DNA of 64,000 nt from Eucalyptus grandis (Eukaryota; Streptophyta; Magnoliopsida; Myrtales; Myrtaceae): assembly GCF_016545825.1 (NCBI RefSeq), contig NC_052618.1, positions 14,769,561 to 14,833,560 on the forward strand. The letters run 5' to 3'. The position numbers and the translations under genes are program-made. Of the stretch, positions 1 through 12,800 are shown one piece after another. The number at the start of each line of letters is the position of its first letter. The first letter of the stretch is position 1. The notes beneath the pieces are model-generated. The model saw only the letters and a program-made list of their open reading frames with translations, did no database searches and was not told the origin of the DNA.

Positions 1-332
1 ATCTAAATGTTGCTCTTTTCAATAGTTCTATCGGACTGCCTAGCAAGCTCCCTAAACTTTTATCCAGTCTTCGTGCTTATTCATTACAAAAATACAACTT
101 GTCATGCCTCCATGGAACCAACATTGTTTTGTGGGATTCATATTATGTTCTTCTTCGTCTTTGTCCTCATTTAATTGCGTAGAGAAACAGTTGAGTGAGC
201 TATCATTGATGTTTAGTCAACGGCTCCATTCATGCATTAGCATAAATAGGAGGGCTCTCATTTCTCTCTCTTTCAATTTTGCATTGTAGGTTTTCTTATG
301 CTTTAGATGCTCTTGCATCCAACTGGAAATAG

Positions 333-400
<68 letters not shown>

Positions 401-844
401 TGTGACATAAGAGCTACTATAAAAAAAAAAATGAGGACTTAGGAGGAGGGGGATTAGGATGAAGTTGAAAGGTACATAACCAGTCTTAGCAACCATTTGA
501 ACGAACCCAAGTTCCATGTGCATAAGGCCTATCGGCCTAATTCCCGGACTTTTAAGTTATCGCTATGATTTGCCAAGTAATTAAGAAAAGTCAACATTGT
601 CTGGTCACTCCAAAATCTTATAAATGCATTTATAATTTCATGTTTGTTGCAATGCATAATATCTAGCCTTAGTCTTCAATCAACTTGTATAAAGGCATCA
701 ATCAACCCCTCTTTATTTATGTCACTAATGAGATCTTGACTTCTCATGATTTGTGAGAATGAGGGAAAAGTCTGAAATTTCTTCTTTAAGGTCATAACTC
801 AATGCAATCACATTCATTGTGTCATTTTTTTCTCAATATGGCAG
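1..844. other. No gene recognised; left flank of NLR fragment
   Basis: I see no supportable gene. Short open frames here are not recognisable. The stretch holds one long CT microsatellite (338-397). It ends in a pyrimidine-rich tract and CAG that looks like a splice acceptor for the leucine-rich-repeat exon starting at 845, so the right end is probably intron of the decayed NLR gene. Confidence 0.5.
338..397. repeat. (CT)30 microsatellite
   Basis: Uninterrupted CT dinucleotide run of about 60 bp. It creates artificial Arg-Glu repeat frames on the minus strand, which are not genes. Such a run is likely to be length-polymorphic. Confidence 0.97.
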
Positions 845-1330
845 GTACAATTTCCTAACTTATGTCGGATGGATCTTTCCCACATGGACAATTTAAGCAA
901 AATATGGACCGACACTCCTCTAGAAACTCGACTTTTGATTGTTTATGGAAAGTGAAGGTTCGGAAGTGTAAGAGCCTTGAAAATTTGTTTCCATATTGGG
1001 TGGCTACAAGTTTAACCCAACTTGAAAACTTAAAGTGAAGTCTTGTGAGATCGAGGAAATAGTCGCTAGTGGGGATGACACTCACGCTCCAATACTACTC
1101 AAGATCTTTTCCCAAAACTAACCTCTCTCGGTGTTACATGACATGCCACGACTCAAGAGCTTTTGTCCTAACTTGCCTTTGAATTTGCCATTATTGAGGA
1201 ATTACAAGTGACTCATTGTGAAAATTGAGCATGTTATCCTTTGTGGCATCCATGAACAGATGGGCTCAAAGAGATGATCAACAAGACCTTTCAGATCAAG
1301 AAGCACACTCTTCATTTGAGAGGGTATGAT
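845..1330 (+). pseudogene. NLR leucine-rich-repeat exon remnant (At4g27190/RPS2-like)
   Basis: Fragment of the LRR region of a coiled-coil NLR immune receptor, a family that detects pathogen effectors inside the cell. Conceptual reading after the CAG at 841-844 gives FPNL and LSKIW, then after a one-base shift near 930 the repeat signature KVKVRKCKSLENLFP and, in a third frame, LHDMPRLKSFCPNLP. The pattern F..L..L.V..C..L..LFP is characteristic of the At4g27190/RPS2-like group. There are several frame changes and in-frame stops (for example TGA at 1036-1038), so it cannot make an LRR domain. No NB-ARC or coiled-coil part lies in the window; the rest of the gene would be upstream. The 2241-3075 fragment has the same orientation and is probably the next exon of the same dead gene. 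Confidence 0.8.
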
Positions 1331-2240
1331 TATAGTTGCTCTCCCTTAGTTTCTACTTTGTTCTTTAAAGCAGTCACTAATATCATATCCATTGCATATC
1401 ATGTCGCGTTATGATGTTATAGAAAACATGATCTCCCCTACCTATTAGTTTGTCGACAACATTAAGATATTTCTAATATCTTACGTACACTTCCATTTGT
1501 GGACATGCATAAGATATTCCATTACCTAGAGTTACAAAAAAAATTTACAGTATTCTATTGATAACAGAATATATTCCTAATCTAACCTAATGGTGCTCTT
1601 GGGCAACATCAATAAGGATTTGACAAGAGGCCCTCTCCATTATTGACACGTGTTGCACACTTGAACTTTTCTTCTCTATTTCATCTTCTACAAACTCTAA
1701 AAAAATCAATTCAAACAATTTTTTTTTATAACAAAAATAACATTAGTACCTTAGTGCACTATTTTCTACTGTATTTTTTAATACACTAGTCGTCGTGTTA
1801 TCCTATTATAATATTATAGAAAACTAGAATCCCTTTCCTATAAGTTTGTAGACAACATAAGATATTTCTTATATCTTAAGCATACTTCTAAATTTGTGGA
1901 CCCCGTATGTTTTAGTGACATCTTGAGTGCATCCCATTACATAAGATTCCAAAGAAGATAAATTTTTGTCAACAAGATAAGATATTCCTCACAAAAGATG
2001 AATTTAGTGAGTGCAGGGATCTTGAATTTAGATTCACTCTATCCACTTGACCAGACCAACCTCTACATGAGACTTTTTAAAGCTTGAGTCTTGAACACAA
2101 GGTTCTTGAGATATAATGAACTTTAAGAAGAGGACCACCTTCCATGCAAATCATCTTAATAGGTTTACCTTTCACAGCACATGATTTATTGTCTAAACTT
2201 TGTTGAATTTACTTCTCTTGTTGTATTGGCAATTCAACAG
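1331..2240. other. Probable intron of NLR pseudogene, with internal duplication
   Basis: AT-rich, no coding signal. A block at about 1418-1545 reappears diverged at about 1808-1910: both contain an ATAGAAAAC start, a GTTTGT.GACAACAT core, GATATTTCT.ATATCTTA and TTTGTGGAC. The stretch ends at a pyrimidine-rich AACAG acceptor directly before the next LRR-coding segment, which supports reading it as intron. Confidence 0.55.
1418..1910. repeat. Diverged direct duplication (about 390-bp offset)
   Basis: Two direct copies of about 100-130 bp (1418-1545 and 1808-1910), seen by eye from shared words such as GATATTTCT and ATATCTTA in the same order. Small indels separate them. Confidence 0.65.
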
Positions 2241-3075
2241 GACTTTCCCAACTTGGAGAGACTTTTATTAGTCGATAACGATATTCAGATGATACAAGAT
2301 GGAAATTTTCGGATGACATGTTTAGCAAGCTAAAAGCACTAACACTAGCATGCTTTCATGATAAAAAGGCCACCTTTCCTTCCATATTCCTCCTAGAGAG
2401 ATTTCAGAATTTACAAAGCCTTGAGGTCTTCTGTAGCTCCTTTGAAGATTTATTCCCGAAGAAAGGGCTTGTTGAAGAAAGGAAACATCCGGTGCTTGAA
2501 AATTTAAGAGAACTTAAGTTGAACAAGCTACACAACTTAAAGTGTGTGTGGAGAGAAGACTCTTTAGTGTCGAAAATTCTTCAGAGCATCAAAACATTTC
2601 AGGTTTGGGATTGTCCTGTTTGACAACAATATTTCCAACCGAGACATCCTTCCGTAATCCGACAAATTTAGTGGTGAAGAATTCTTCTGGATTGGTACAT
2701 CTAGTAACGACTTCAGCAGTCACAAATTTGGTACATCTCACTTATATGACTATAATAGAATGTGAAAGAATGAAAGAAGTAGTGGCTAACGATGGAAACA
2801 TAGAAGGAAAATTGATTTCTTTTGAAAAGCTAAGACGGTTGACACTTGAATATCTGCCAAACTTAGAATGCTTCTCTTCCATCCCAAGTTGCATCTTTAG
2901 GTTCCCATCCTTATGGAATATTGAAGTGGAAGAGTGTCCGAAAATGAATAACTTTTCTAAGGGTACACTAAGCACACCAGAACTAGATGATGTGTCACTG
3001 TTCAGATACAATTGGAAAGGGATTTGGGAGAAGGGTGATGATCTCAATACAACCATACAGAAGTTAGCAGCATAA
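2241..3075 (+). pseudogene. NLR C-terminal leucine-rich-repeat exon remnant
   Basis: Second and probably terminal LRR exon of the NLR pseudogene. From a plausible acceptor at 2240 the reading is DFPNLERLLLVDND; a frameshift near 2307 is followed by MFSKLKALTL, LLERFQNLQSLEV and LRELKLNKLHNLKCVW. A second frameshift near 2600-2620 leads into a 130-codon open segment with LVHLTYMTIIECERMKEVV, LRRLTLEYLPNLECF and FPSLWNIEVEECPKM, ending in TAA at 3073-3075. The last motifs (ECPKM, then a short polar tail) match the usual C-terminus of this NLR group, so the 3' end appears complete. Two frame breaks mean no intact LRR protein is possible without sequence error. Confidence 0.85.
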
Positions 3076-3307
3076 ATCAATGCACATAGAATTGGTAAGA
3101 TCCAATTGATATCATTCTCTCATCCATTTTTTTTTTTTACTTTAGTCTTTCGGCAGCGCCGCAACTTTTTAAATTTTTTTATTTTTGTGACTTTTCTATT
3201 ATTGATTTCGTCAAATCAACATCACCGTCAACCCTATCGATGGATCTCGGCTCATCCTTAACTGAACAGTAGGAAGCAAAGCGGGTCTCTCCTTCTCCTT
3301 CTCCTTC

Positions 3308-3612
3308 TTGACGCCAAAGGCTCTTTCTCCATCTTTCTTCTTCTTCTTCTTCCTCCGTGGAGCGAAATTGGGGGAAGCCTCTGCTGCCTTCACAAAGGAC
3401 GGAGCAAAAATGAAGCATCAGGAATTGCCAGGACTGCGAGAAGCGAAGCTGCAATTAGCGGAGCGGAGCCAAGTAGATTCAACCGACGCTGTCGTTGTCG
3501 CCGTCGTCACCGCCGGAGGTGGCACAACCGAGTCTGGACAGTTAGTCGTCCACTCACTTCATCAAAGAAGAAGAAGATCACACTCTCTCTCCGCATCTGT
3601 ATCCGACAAATG
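3308..3612 (+). other. Leader / first-exon-like GC-rich segment of B3 locus 1
   Basis: GC-richer than its surroundings, open on the plus strand but low in complexity (Ser, Arg, Ala, Val runs), with no domain. It ends in ATG directly followed by GTAAGT (3613-3618), a strong splice-donor match. The sequence after the donor resembles that at about 30020-30160 (shared CTTCCGATTTC, GTGCG.GAA and TTCAAATTCGT.CCA words), where B3 locus 2 starts. I infer this is the 5' untranslated/first exon of the B3 gene family, not a gene by itself. Confidence 0.4.
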
Positions 3613-5700
3613 GTAAGTTCATGTTTCTTCCGATTTCGGTGTATTATTGTGCGTGAATTAGGGCTCTATTCTTCAAATTCGTTCCACATTCGAGTCTAAA
3701 AACAGGAGTTCCTCAAACTAGCAATATATTGCCCTTAAATCTACATCTTCTGTGCTGCCCTCCCGAGCATTGGCGAGATTTCTGCGTGTTTGACCTCTCA
3801 TAGATGGAGATGATATATTGTGTTCAAGGTCTCATGTTGAAATTTCTTTAGGTAGAGATATCTCTGTAACATCAGGTACAAATTTCTACCAGGAAAAAGG
3901 GAGAAATCATGGAACTTGAAATTATTCCGAGAATTCCATGCCTTGTCAAAATTCTGAAAAGTCACTTTTACGCCTTGATCGCAATATAGTTTGGATTGTC
4001 TGAGGAATCACCTGTAATCTTGATTGGTTAAGTGATGCTGGAAGGATAAAATTTATCTCCAATTTATGCTAAAATCTTTTCATAGCAAGTCAAACTAATG
4101 AAGTGTACTTAAAACTGTCTCTAAAGTTGTCGTTTTTTAAGTACAGGCAGGTCCAAACATTCGAGCAGATTGAGGCATCCTGAGCTGGTTTTTTATGGTC
4201 CCATGCGCCCAAGGCCTCTCACTGCTTTTACATCGGCCAACAAATTTCAAATGGAGCATCCCTCTTCCAAAGGTGGTGATGAGGCCTTCTTATGTTAAGT
4301 TTGGCTTGTTATGATCTCATGCTTGTTGAGTCGAGCTTATGTCTGAAAATCAAACATATGGATGTTGTTTATATCTTAGCTTATACTCTGGTTTATATGC
4401 AAGTTGACTTAATGTAATAAACCACATGACATGTTATTTTCCTTGAATTGTTCATGGGTGTATGTTTCAAACCAGGTATATATCTTAACAACTAAGTAGT
4501 TGAAGCAGGGAAAAGAATGAAAGGACGGTTATTGGGATATAAGCTGGTGGTCGAGGTTTGAAAAGATAACAATTGTCTCCTTTTTTGTGGATAGATGTTT
4601 TGGAAAGCAATTGCTGGAGCAAGTGTTAAGAATTAGAATCCAAGTACTCTTATATGGAGAAATTTGACAATGTTATTCAATGCTGTAAAAGTAGTAATTA
4701 TATAAATCATACAAGGGGACCAGTTGATACGGACAATCAAATTGCAAAGAATGTTGCTCCCTCCGTGGCTCAAGGGAAAGTCCTAAAAGATAAAAGGGTG
4801 GCTAGTTATGATTCTGAAGTTTGATCGTAGATCTTGATGACTCTTATTATTAATGTCAAACAGGAGATACTGTTTTATTCTGTTATATTAATAAGATATT
4901 TGAGGAAAAAAATAGATGAGTTTACTTTGTCGAATTGAATCAGTAGTTTGATAAAATTCGAGCTGCAGTTGAAAGAATTGAACAACTTAGATTGAAATTT
5001 TCACTTCCATCCATGTTCCAGTCATCGATGTCTTTGCCTTTTCCTCTGCACTTGTGGTTTGTGTGGCTGAAATTCACGGTCTCAAATATACATAGGACAT
5101 GGAAGGCCTTTTCTAGTTATGTAAGCGATCGCACTCCAAGGGCATATATCTTGACATTTGACCTTGGGTTGCAAGTTGAGATTGTTTACTAGTATTATAT
5201 GGTTTATTTTCAATTAAAGCTCCTGAAACTAGCAACTACTGCCTTAAATTCGTATTGTGTGATTAGATTCCCTCATTAGTGTATGCTTATGTTTTGGTCT
5301 TTCTTCACCATAAATTGGTTTTTGACCATGTAAATGGGGACTCTGCTCCTGTTCAATTCATCAGGCAACATAATCTGGAAAAAATGTAAATTGCAACTCT
5401 CAGCTATTCAGACAAGTCATGAACGTTGAAACTCAGGAGCCATGGACGTGGACACGGGGGCTTTTTTTTCTGCTGGTTGGCCCACATTTGCTAGAGAAGC
5501 TCATCTGCATGTAGGAGATGTTTGTATTTTTGAGCTAATTGATAGTGAGGATGTGTGTTCAGAGTCTACATTTCCACTAGAGCTGGTATGGACTTGGTTT
5601 ACATTGATTGAAATGAACTATGGAAGTGTCATTTTCGCTCATCCAAAATAAATCCTGTATTCATCGTCATTTCTTCTTTGGTGGTCTTGGTGAATCAATG
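3613..5700 (+). pseudogene. B3-domain gene unit 1 (REM-like), decayed
   Basis: Remnants of plant B3 DNA-binding domains (REM/VRN1 subfamily, nuclear transcription factors). Three pieces: 3778-3850 keeps CVFDL then a shifted DGDD and VFKVS; 4236-4300 keeps FQMEHPSS and, one frame over, VVMRPSYVK, the usual N-terminal strand of a REM B3 domain; 5442-5600 keeps the C-terminal strand GWPTFAREAHLHVGDVCIFE followed by LIDSED. Between the halves lies AT-rich sequence with no coding signal, consistent with introns. Frameshifts in both halves and stops in the linkers make this non-functional. The block at 4400-4640 recurs at about 7590-7760, showing that introns were duplicated with the exons. Confidence 0.75.
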
Positions 5701-7160
5701 AAGTATACTTCTTCCATTCCCGTTGTGTTTGTGAGGTTCGCAGTAATCCAGATGCTCACTTATTAATCTGCATCCCAAATCTAAATGAACCAAAAAGGAT
5801 GTGATTCAAGATTAGAGCAAAAGTTAAAGCCTGAAACGCTCGTCATGAGAATTTAGAGAGGTGTGACTTGTTGGTTTCTAAGTTATGTTTATGTGAACAA
5901 CGACACATTCTTTTTTATATTCTCTCTCAAAATTTGTGAAATTCTCCTAATAAGCTTTTTGTATATTGATTTTGTGGCATTATGATTTAGGAGGTGCTAA
6001 GGGTAGTAATCAGTTATGTCTAACATGCAGAACATGTAGACATTAGTACCATGATCACAAGTACTGATGTTTAGATCATTGTAACTCAATACAATGTTGA
6101 CAGTGGTACCTGTGAGAATTTTCTTTTTTCTTTTGTGCCTATCGATCTGAACAGTCTAAATGTCATGTAGCCCTCCTGAACAGGTTTTGTATGGTTCCAC
6201 GTGTCCGTGGCTAGCCACTGCTCTTGAAAAAACTAGAGAATTTGAATTTGAGCATCCACTTTTGAAATTGGTGATTTGGCCACTTTTATTAAAAAGAGAA
6301 TTGCAGTAAGGGCCTATTTCCTTTCATAATTGGCATATCCCAACCATGATGCCATCTACATCTTGCCCTGTAGTCTACTATTTTCCCAAGTGGTTTTGCT
6401 TTTTATTGGAGATGTTGTTTTCTTTGAAATGTGTATGGCTTTATGTGTAAAACTAGGGCAGTTTTGATTTTGAATTTTTTTTTTTAAAATTATGGATTCA
6501 GAAGATTACAGATTCTTAAATAATAGATTGTACTTTTCTCACTACTCAGGTGTAAAGAAGATTGCTTTGTTCATTGACTAAGGATGCGGTGAGACAATCA
6601 GTGTTAGCAACTCCTGAAGCGTTATCATGAGAGTTCAAAAATAGTGTACACTATTGTAGAGTCTATAAGCACTATATCGTGACATTTTAACCTCAAATTG
6701 CAAGTTGGGATTGAAGACTTCTATTTGTCAGTTAACACTGTTAATTAAATTTACTGAAACTAGTAAATACTAGCATATATTAACATTTTGTTTGCCTTGT
6801 CTTTTTATTGTTTGTTTGTATTTAATCTTTTCCTCATCATGCTACATTGGCGAAGTGTTCCTTGTGAATTCAGAAAGAAGTACATTCAGAAGAACCATTA
6901 GATTGCTACTCTTAGGTATTTGAACAAATCATGACCAGTGCAACTCAAGACCTATCAACACCATTTTTTAGCAAACATCTCTGTGGTTGGCCCATGTTTG
7001 TGAGACAAGCTTATCTGGATGAAGGGGATGTCTGCGTGTTTGAGCTCATTGATATGGATGATTTTATGGTCAAAGGCTCCATCTCCAATTATGCTTGTAA
7101 GGACCTCATTTAGGTCGATTGAGATGAACATTGGACGCATCACTTGAGGCTGTATATTAG
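5701..7160 (+). pseudogene. B3-domain gene unit 2 (REM-like), decayed
   Basis: Second tandem copy. The N-terminal B3 half is at 6238-6290 (EFEFEHPLLKLVIWP); the C-terminal half at 6985-7075 reads GWPMFVRQAYLDEGDVCVFE then LIDMDD. The second half is the best preserved in the array: a 60-codon open frame (6931-7113) covers it, and the core residues W, F, GD and CVFEL of the family are all present. No start codon, no complete domain and no terminal exon were found, so I read it as a pseudogene unit. The region 6660-6925 just upstream is repeated before the other C-terminal halves (5130-5430, 8260-8560, 9465-9730). Confidence 0.75.
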
Positions 7161-8700
7161 TGAAGCAATTCCTGCCTCACTTATTCAGTTGCGACAAATC
7201 AATTGAAAGTGCACTTACTTTTGGCTTTGCTTCTCTCTCTTGACCTACTTATAGTCTTATCAGAATTCTCTTTTTTCTTTTGTCCAGGTCAGAACAGACA
7301 AGTCTGAATGTCCAGTGAGCCCCTCCTAAGCAATTTTTTCATGATTCCAAGTGTTCGAGGCCTCTCACTGCCCTTGAGAAAGCTAGAGAATTCAAATTGG
7401 AGTATCCCTTTTCCAGACAGTGATGTGGCCATCTTTTCTTAAGAAAGAAGTGGTGGTAAGGCCCAGATCTCCATTCATAACTGACATGTCTCAATTATGC
7501 ATGCCACCTATTCTATATATGCGCCCCACTGTGCAAATTTTTCCCACGTTAATTTGGTTTTTATAGAAACACAGGACATGTTATCTTCCGTGAAGTGATC
7601 ATGGTTATATGTTTTAAACAGGAATCTTAACAACTGAGTAAAGGGACTAGGAAAACAATAAGTTGGGACAGTAATCAGGAAATAACCTAATGACAGGGGG
7701 GTGCGGAGACAGGATCAGAGGGTTGGGAAAGGCAATAACAACCATAAGTTAGCAATTTAATAGTTTCTAATTGAAGTATAAGTTCCTCCCAAAGATGACT
7801 ACTTGGTACTTTCTCAGGCTGCCTAGGCTTGGGAAGAAGAGGTGACACGAAATGTCCAGCTTAAGCCATAGCTACTGCAACAGGCCTAGGCTTGGCATGA
7901 CTGAGCTCACTGCAACAGCATGGCAACACTAGTCAGATATTGCTCCCTGGCAACAAATGGTTTACAAGAGCTACCATTGCAAGCAGGTTCAAACTTGCAA
8001 TCGAAAATGAAGGGAAGCCAATGTGGCCTAGACCTCAAAAATTAGTGCCACCAACTCGATGGTATGAAACGAAGAAAAGAAGCTCACTTCTTTTTGGTCA
8101 GGCAAAAGAAGATCACTTACTTTCTGTGCATGTGTGTCCATTTAGGTCCCTATGTGTAGCTTTTCATGTTTATTCGATGCATATTGCAATGTAAGATTGG
8201 TGACTCAGATATTCACCAGATTCAACTTGTCTCTATATTGATTACACGTACTTAGTGTAGAATCTAAGAGCACAGGATTGTGATATTTTGATTTCAGATT
8301 GCAAGTTGTGATTAAAGGCGATCTCATCATGTCTTTTAGACTGCTAATATGGACTTTGGAAACTAACAACTACTAGCATAAATGTACGTTTTGTTTGCCT
8401 TTTCGCCTTAGTGTATGCTTACATTCCTATGTGTTATCATATATTGGCTGGTCAAATGTCTTCATGGGTAGAGTGTTCTTATGAATTCATAAATACATGC
8501 ATTCAAGAAAACCAGCGAATTGTGACTCTTGGGTGCTCGGACACATTGTGGCGGTGACCATAAGGACCTATCGATGTTGTAGCGAACTTCTGTGTTGGTT
8601 GGTCCAAGTTTGTGAGTCAAACTTGTCTTGAGTGAAGGGGATGTCTACGTGTTTGAGCTCACTAATAGGGACAATGTTTAGGTTGAATTGGGATGTATTT
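7161..8700 (+). pseudogene. B3-domain gene unit 3 (REM-like), strongly decayed
   Basis: Third tandem copy. The N-terminal half at 7387-7443 reads EFKLEYPFS, then after a frame change VMWPSFLK. The C-terminal half at about 8590-8690 is recognisable only at base level against the neighbouring units (TGGTTGGTCCAAGTTTGTGA, GAAGGGGATGTCTACGTGTT), with frame changes. An open stretch at 7940-8194 between them has no motif I recognise. Shared intron sequence at 7590-7760 (with 4400-4640) and 8260-8560 ties it to the other units. Confidence 0.6.
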
Positions 8701-9890
8701 TGGAAGTCACTTTACTAGTTGAAAGCAATTTCTGCCACTGTTATGTTGTGATGAAACCGGATAAAAGTGCACTTATATTTGTAATCGTGCTCTGTTCAGG
8801 TCTAGTTACGATCTTATCATTTCTAGGCTTAAACACATTTTCTACCTTAGGTATCTCTCTTGAGCTTGTCGCGCTTTTATCATCGCCTTTTGGAAAGGAT
8901 CTCTGGTTCAGCACTCGCCCTGGTTACTGAACCTGGTTTTGTATTACAAGAGAATGTCAAAAGTGACGTGCTTTAGTTCTAGAAAGGATGTGGAAATTTA
9001 TGCAGCATACCATCCCTCATGGTCACTTGATAGTTTTCAAATATGGGAGAGACAGCCTCTATACCCATGTAATTATATTGGATAGAAGTGTTTATATAGA
9101 TACATTATCCCCAAGTAGTGATGAAATTGAAAACCCAGAGAGTGAATTCCATATACATCTTGCCCTATAGTCCACTGTTTTCCCAAATTGTTTTGGTTAG
9201 TCATTGGAATCACATGGATATTATTTTCCTTTAAGTGTAAATGGCTACATGTGTAAAATTTTGGTTTTGAAATTGCATTTTGTTAATTTATGGATTCTTA
9301 AGATTACCAATTTTAAAATAAAAGATCGTATTTTTTTTTAATACTAATCAATTGTAAAGAAGATCACTATTATTCATAGGCTAAGAGGATGTGGTTGAGA
9401 GGATCAGTGTTAGCAACTCCTGAAGTGTTATCATGAGAGTTCAAATATAGTATATACAATTGTAGAGTCTATGAGCTCCGTCCTATGACATTTTGACTTC
9501 AGATTGCCGATTGAGGATCAGTTAAGACTGTTGATTGAAACTCCTGAAGCTAGTAAATACAAACATTTATTTGCATTTTGTTTGCCTTTTCTCTTTATTG
9601 TTCGTTTGTATTTATTCTTTTCCTCATCATATATTGGTTCACAAATATCTACCTCGGCAAGAGTGTTCCTTGCCAATTCATAAAGAGATACATCTAGAAG
9701 AACCAGCAAATTGTGACTTAGGTATTTAAACAAATCATGGTTGGCGCAGCTCAAGACATCTGTTATCCAGCAAACATCTCTGGTGGTTGGCCCACGTTTG
9801 TGAGAGAAGCTTGTCTGAATGAAGGGGTTCCCGTGTGTTTGAGCTCATTGATAGTGACAATTTTATGGTCAACTCTTTAATTTGACCATA
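8701..9890 (+). pseudogene. VRN1-like B3 domain plus B3 unit 4 remnant
   Basis: Two pieces. At 8988-9100 a 60-codon open frame reads WKFMQHTIPHGHLIVFKYGR followed by DSLYTHVIILDRS, the signature of the other REM/VRN1 B3 type (W.EF...H.I..GH..VF.Y.G.S.F.V.IFD.S). At 9780-9870 the array's C-terminal half recurs (GWPTFVREACLNEG, then frameshifted VCLSSL). The first piece suggests that the ancestral gene carried at least two different B3 domains, as REM proteins usually do. A fragment directly after (about 9870-9900) resembles one at about 33368-33400. Confidence 0.65.
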
Positions 9891-9899
9891 AGTGAAATC

Positions 9900-12800
9900 T
9901 CCGCAAGCAATGCAATGCGACTCATAAACCAGCCATGCTCCTAGTCGAAACTGGTGCAGTAGTTAAATCCCAGGTTGTAGTGTTAAGACCTCACATTAGT
10001 CAAGACTTGATCCAAGCGTAATCATCTGTGTACCGGACGCCGTTGCATATCTTGGACATAAGCGTCACGTCCGGGTTGCTTCTTACAAGACTTGGACCCC
10101 CACAGAAGCCCCGTGAACATAAGGGTGAGTGCATGTGATGTGGCCGTGGTCATCCTAGAGCCCTTTTTTTCCTCCTTTTGGCTCTCTTTGGTTTGCTACA
10201 GAGAGACACACAATTGAGTTTGGCTATGATAAGGGTTCGTCTTCATAGCGCACTCCATTTATTCGTTGCTCTTGGGCTAAGTCAGTCCCAATTTTAGTCA
10301 TTTATGACGTCACGTAGATTTTTTTTTTTTTTTTTAATAACTTCAACGGCTGTTTCTATGGATTACTCACCCATTAATGTACTTTGTTGTTGCCATCCTC
10401 ACAAACCATAATCTCATAATTTTCAAAGAAATATTTCCCTCTCTCTCTCTCTGACTATGCATGAAAATTCAAAATTGAGATCCTCTAAGTTTACAAAATA
10501 AATTTACGCTACGATAAGGGAGTGAATAATAATCATTTTGTTCTAGAATTCAATTTTTCACCATTCCTTGGGAGAATTTCCGAGCAAAAATACGCATTTG
10601 ATAACGACATAAAGTTTATGTTATTGAAATAGAAATCCGTTTAACATAAAATTTCTCCCTCCTAAGCAACTAGCAGGTGGCGGCCCTAAACAAACCATTT
10701 CACTTTTATATATATATTTTTTTTTTTTAGAAATAGAAAAGTATAAAATTTTTTACTTCTCATTTAGTATTTCTAAGCTAACAATTTGTTTCGAAATTTG
10801 AAAAATGAAATTACGTTATCAAACAAATTTTTATTCAACTTGTTCCTAACAGAAAAATAACAAAATAGAAAAACAAAATTGTTGTCATGCGAGTACCCTA
10901 AATGACCCACTTCACTATTATTTTCTTCTTTCTTCTCCTATTTTGCACACACGTGTTTACTTCACATATGAGTCTCGAATATATTTCTATGTAACATTGT
11001 AAGCTTAGGTCAGGTAATTAATGGAGTTTGTAATACTTTTATAATCCAAATAACACCATACTTTTGTTGCTGCTAACACTACTACTTAGAGTCTATTAAA
11101 AAAGAAAAAAAAAAAGCCCAAACACCTGGATTGAACCACCCGAACCAGCCTGATAATTTTGGGCTCAAATAGTCTCCGGCCCGGCCACTAGGCCTCAAAC
11201 TATCCATGAGTTTGGGACTTGAATGATTACCAAAACCAACCCGATTCATAGATCGGAAACTGTACATATGCTTGTCCCCCTATGTCAATTCCCTTTCACC
11301 TGTTGAGGGCTCAACTTCTCTCATTTGCACGTTTCTCACGTTGATCGAGATCTGGCTGCCACCAAGCTGCCATCGTCACCGCGGTCAAGCCCCAGCACTC
11401 GCCATATGGCCTCCGTCTAATATGTTTCACAGTTTCACTCACTCTCTCAGTCCCTTTTATGCTTGTTCGCATCTTGATCTCCCTTATGCTCCCTCGCTCT
11501 CTACTAGTAGAAAACTAGCCTTACTGGCTTGTTTTGATATCTTATGGTTTTTGATTTTGTACATGCTATTTAAAATTTTTAAATAATAGATAGTCCCTCT
11601 TTAAAAAGATGCAATTACATTTTTATTATTTTTTTTTCACAATTAATTAGTTACATTTAGATTGTGGAGAGCAATGGAGAGCAGTAGAGAGTGGCCATAA
11701 TTGACGATTTTCATTTTTTATTTACAAAATGACGAGAATCGCCCCCGAATTCGTTTAAAATTTAATTGGAGTTATTATGATAATTGGGTTTTTGAGTTAA
11801 TTTAAATTGAGAGACATAAGAGGAACCTCTCCATTAAAGAATTAACAAATTTGTTGACGTTTTTACAAATCATAGCCGACTAGTGTTAGCACAAGACATG
11901 ATCCCTCATCGAGCTAATTGAGTTGGGAAAATTGTTACTTTCACCTGCTGCATACTCTATTCATGAATTGTCCGAGCTTGGGTTGATGATTTTTCGAGAA
12001 TTAATATCTAGTCAAGCTCTAACTCGAGCTACTTGAGCATTTTGCAAATTGAAAGCTTAAGTTTGCCACTACTCGGCTCTTAAAATTTTGTAAGCCTAAT
12101 TCAAAATATTTGATTGTTATATAATTATACATAGACATCCTCATCCACACACAAGTATATTTAGTGTATCGACTTTTCGTATGAATCAAGCTCTAGCATA
12201 AGCATGAAGTTAATACTTGGTCAAGCTCAAATCAAACACTGAGTAAGGAGTTGAGCCGATTTCAAGTTTGGCACTGTAGTGGCTTGATTAGACCCCTAGG
12301 TGCTAGCCGTTTTGACATCCAATTCGATTAATAGGAGTCAACACGTTCATTAAAGCGATTAAGAACTTTGACGTGCAAAATTCGACTACAAGGTTATTGT
12401 TGGGAAATCTCATTATTCAAGATGCACTCATGATTTTTGCAAGTTTCAATCCCACTATAATTTTCAATCCCTATATTAACCGATAGGTAGATGATAAAAG
12501 TAAGTGAACATTAATAAATGTAGGAAATCTTCAAAAGTCACTTTTCCAAAGTCCTAGCTGTATTATCCATGGGACGTAGCTTGGCTTCACAAATCCTTGT
12601 TGTAACCTCTATCGATAAAATTGCACTCAAGTTCCATGTACTTGGTAATGTTTATTGAAAACTGGGCTTTTGCTGCAATTTTGGTCACAATTTCCCTTTA
12701 ATTTTCAATAACCATTTGACAATAGCAAAATTCCTCGACCAATAAGAAATTTTAAATATCAAATATCCTCCTGTTTATTTTTCATAAATTAACTCGAAAT

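Noticed and set aside
217..523. Minus-strand Arg-Glu repeat frames
   Set aside because: Pure translation of the CT microsatellite; no gene.
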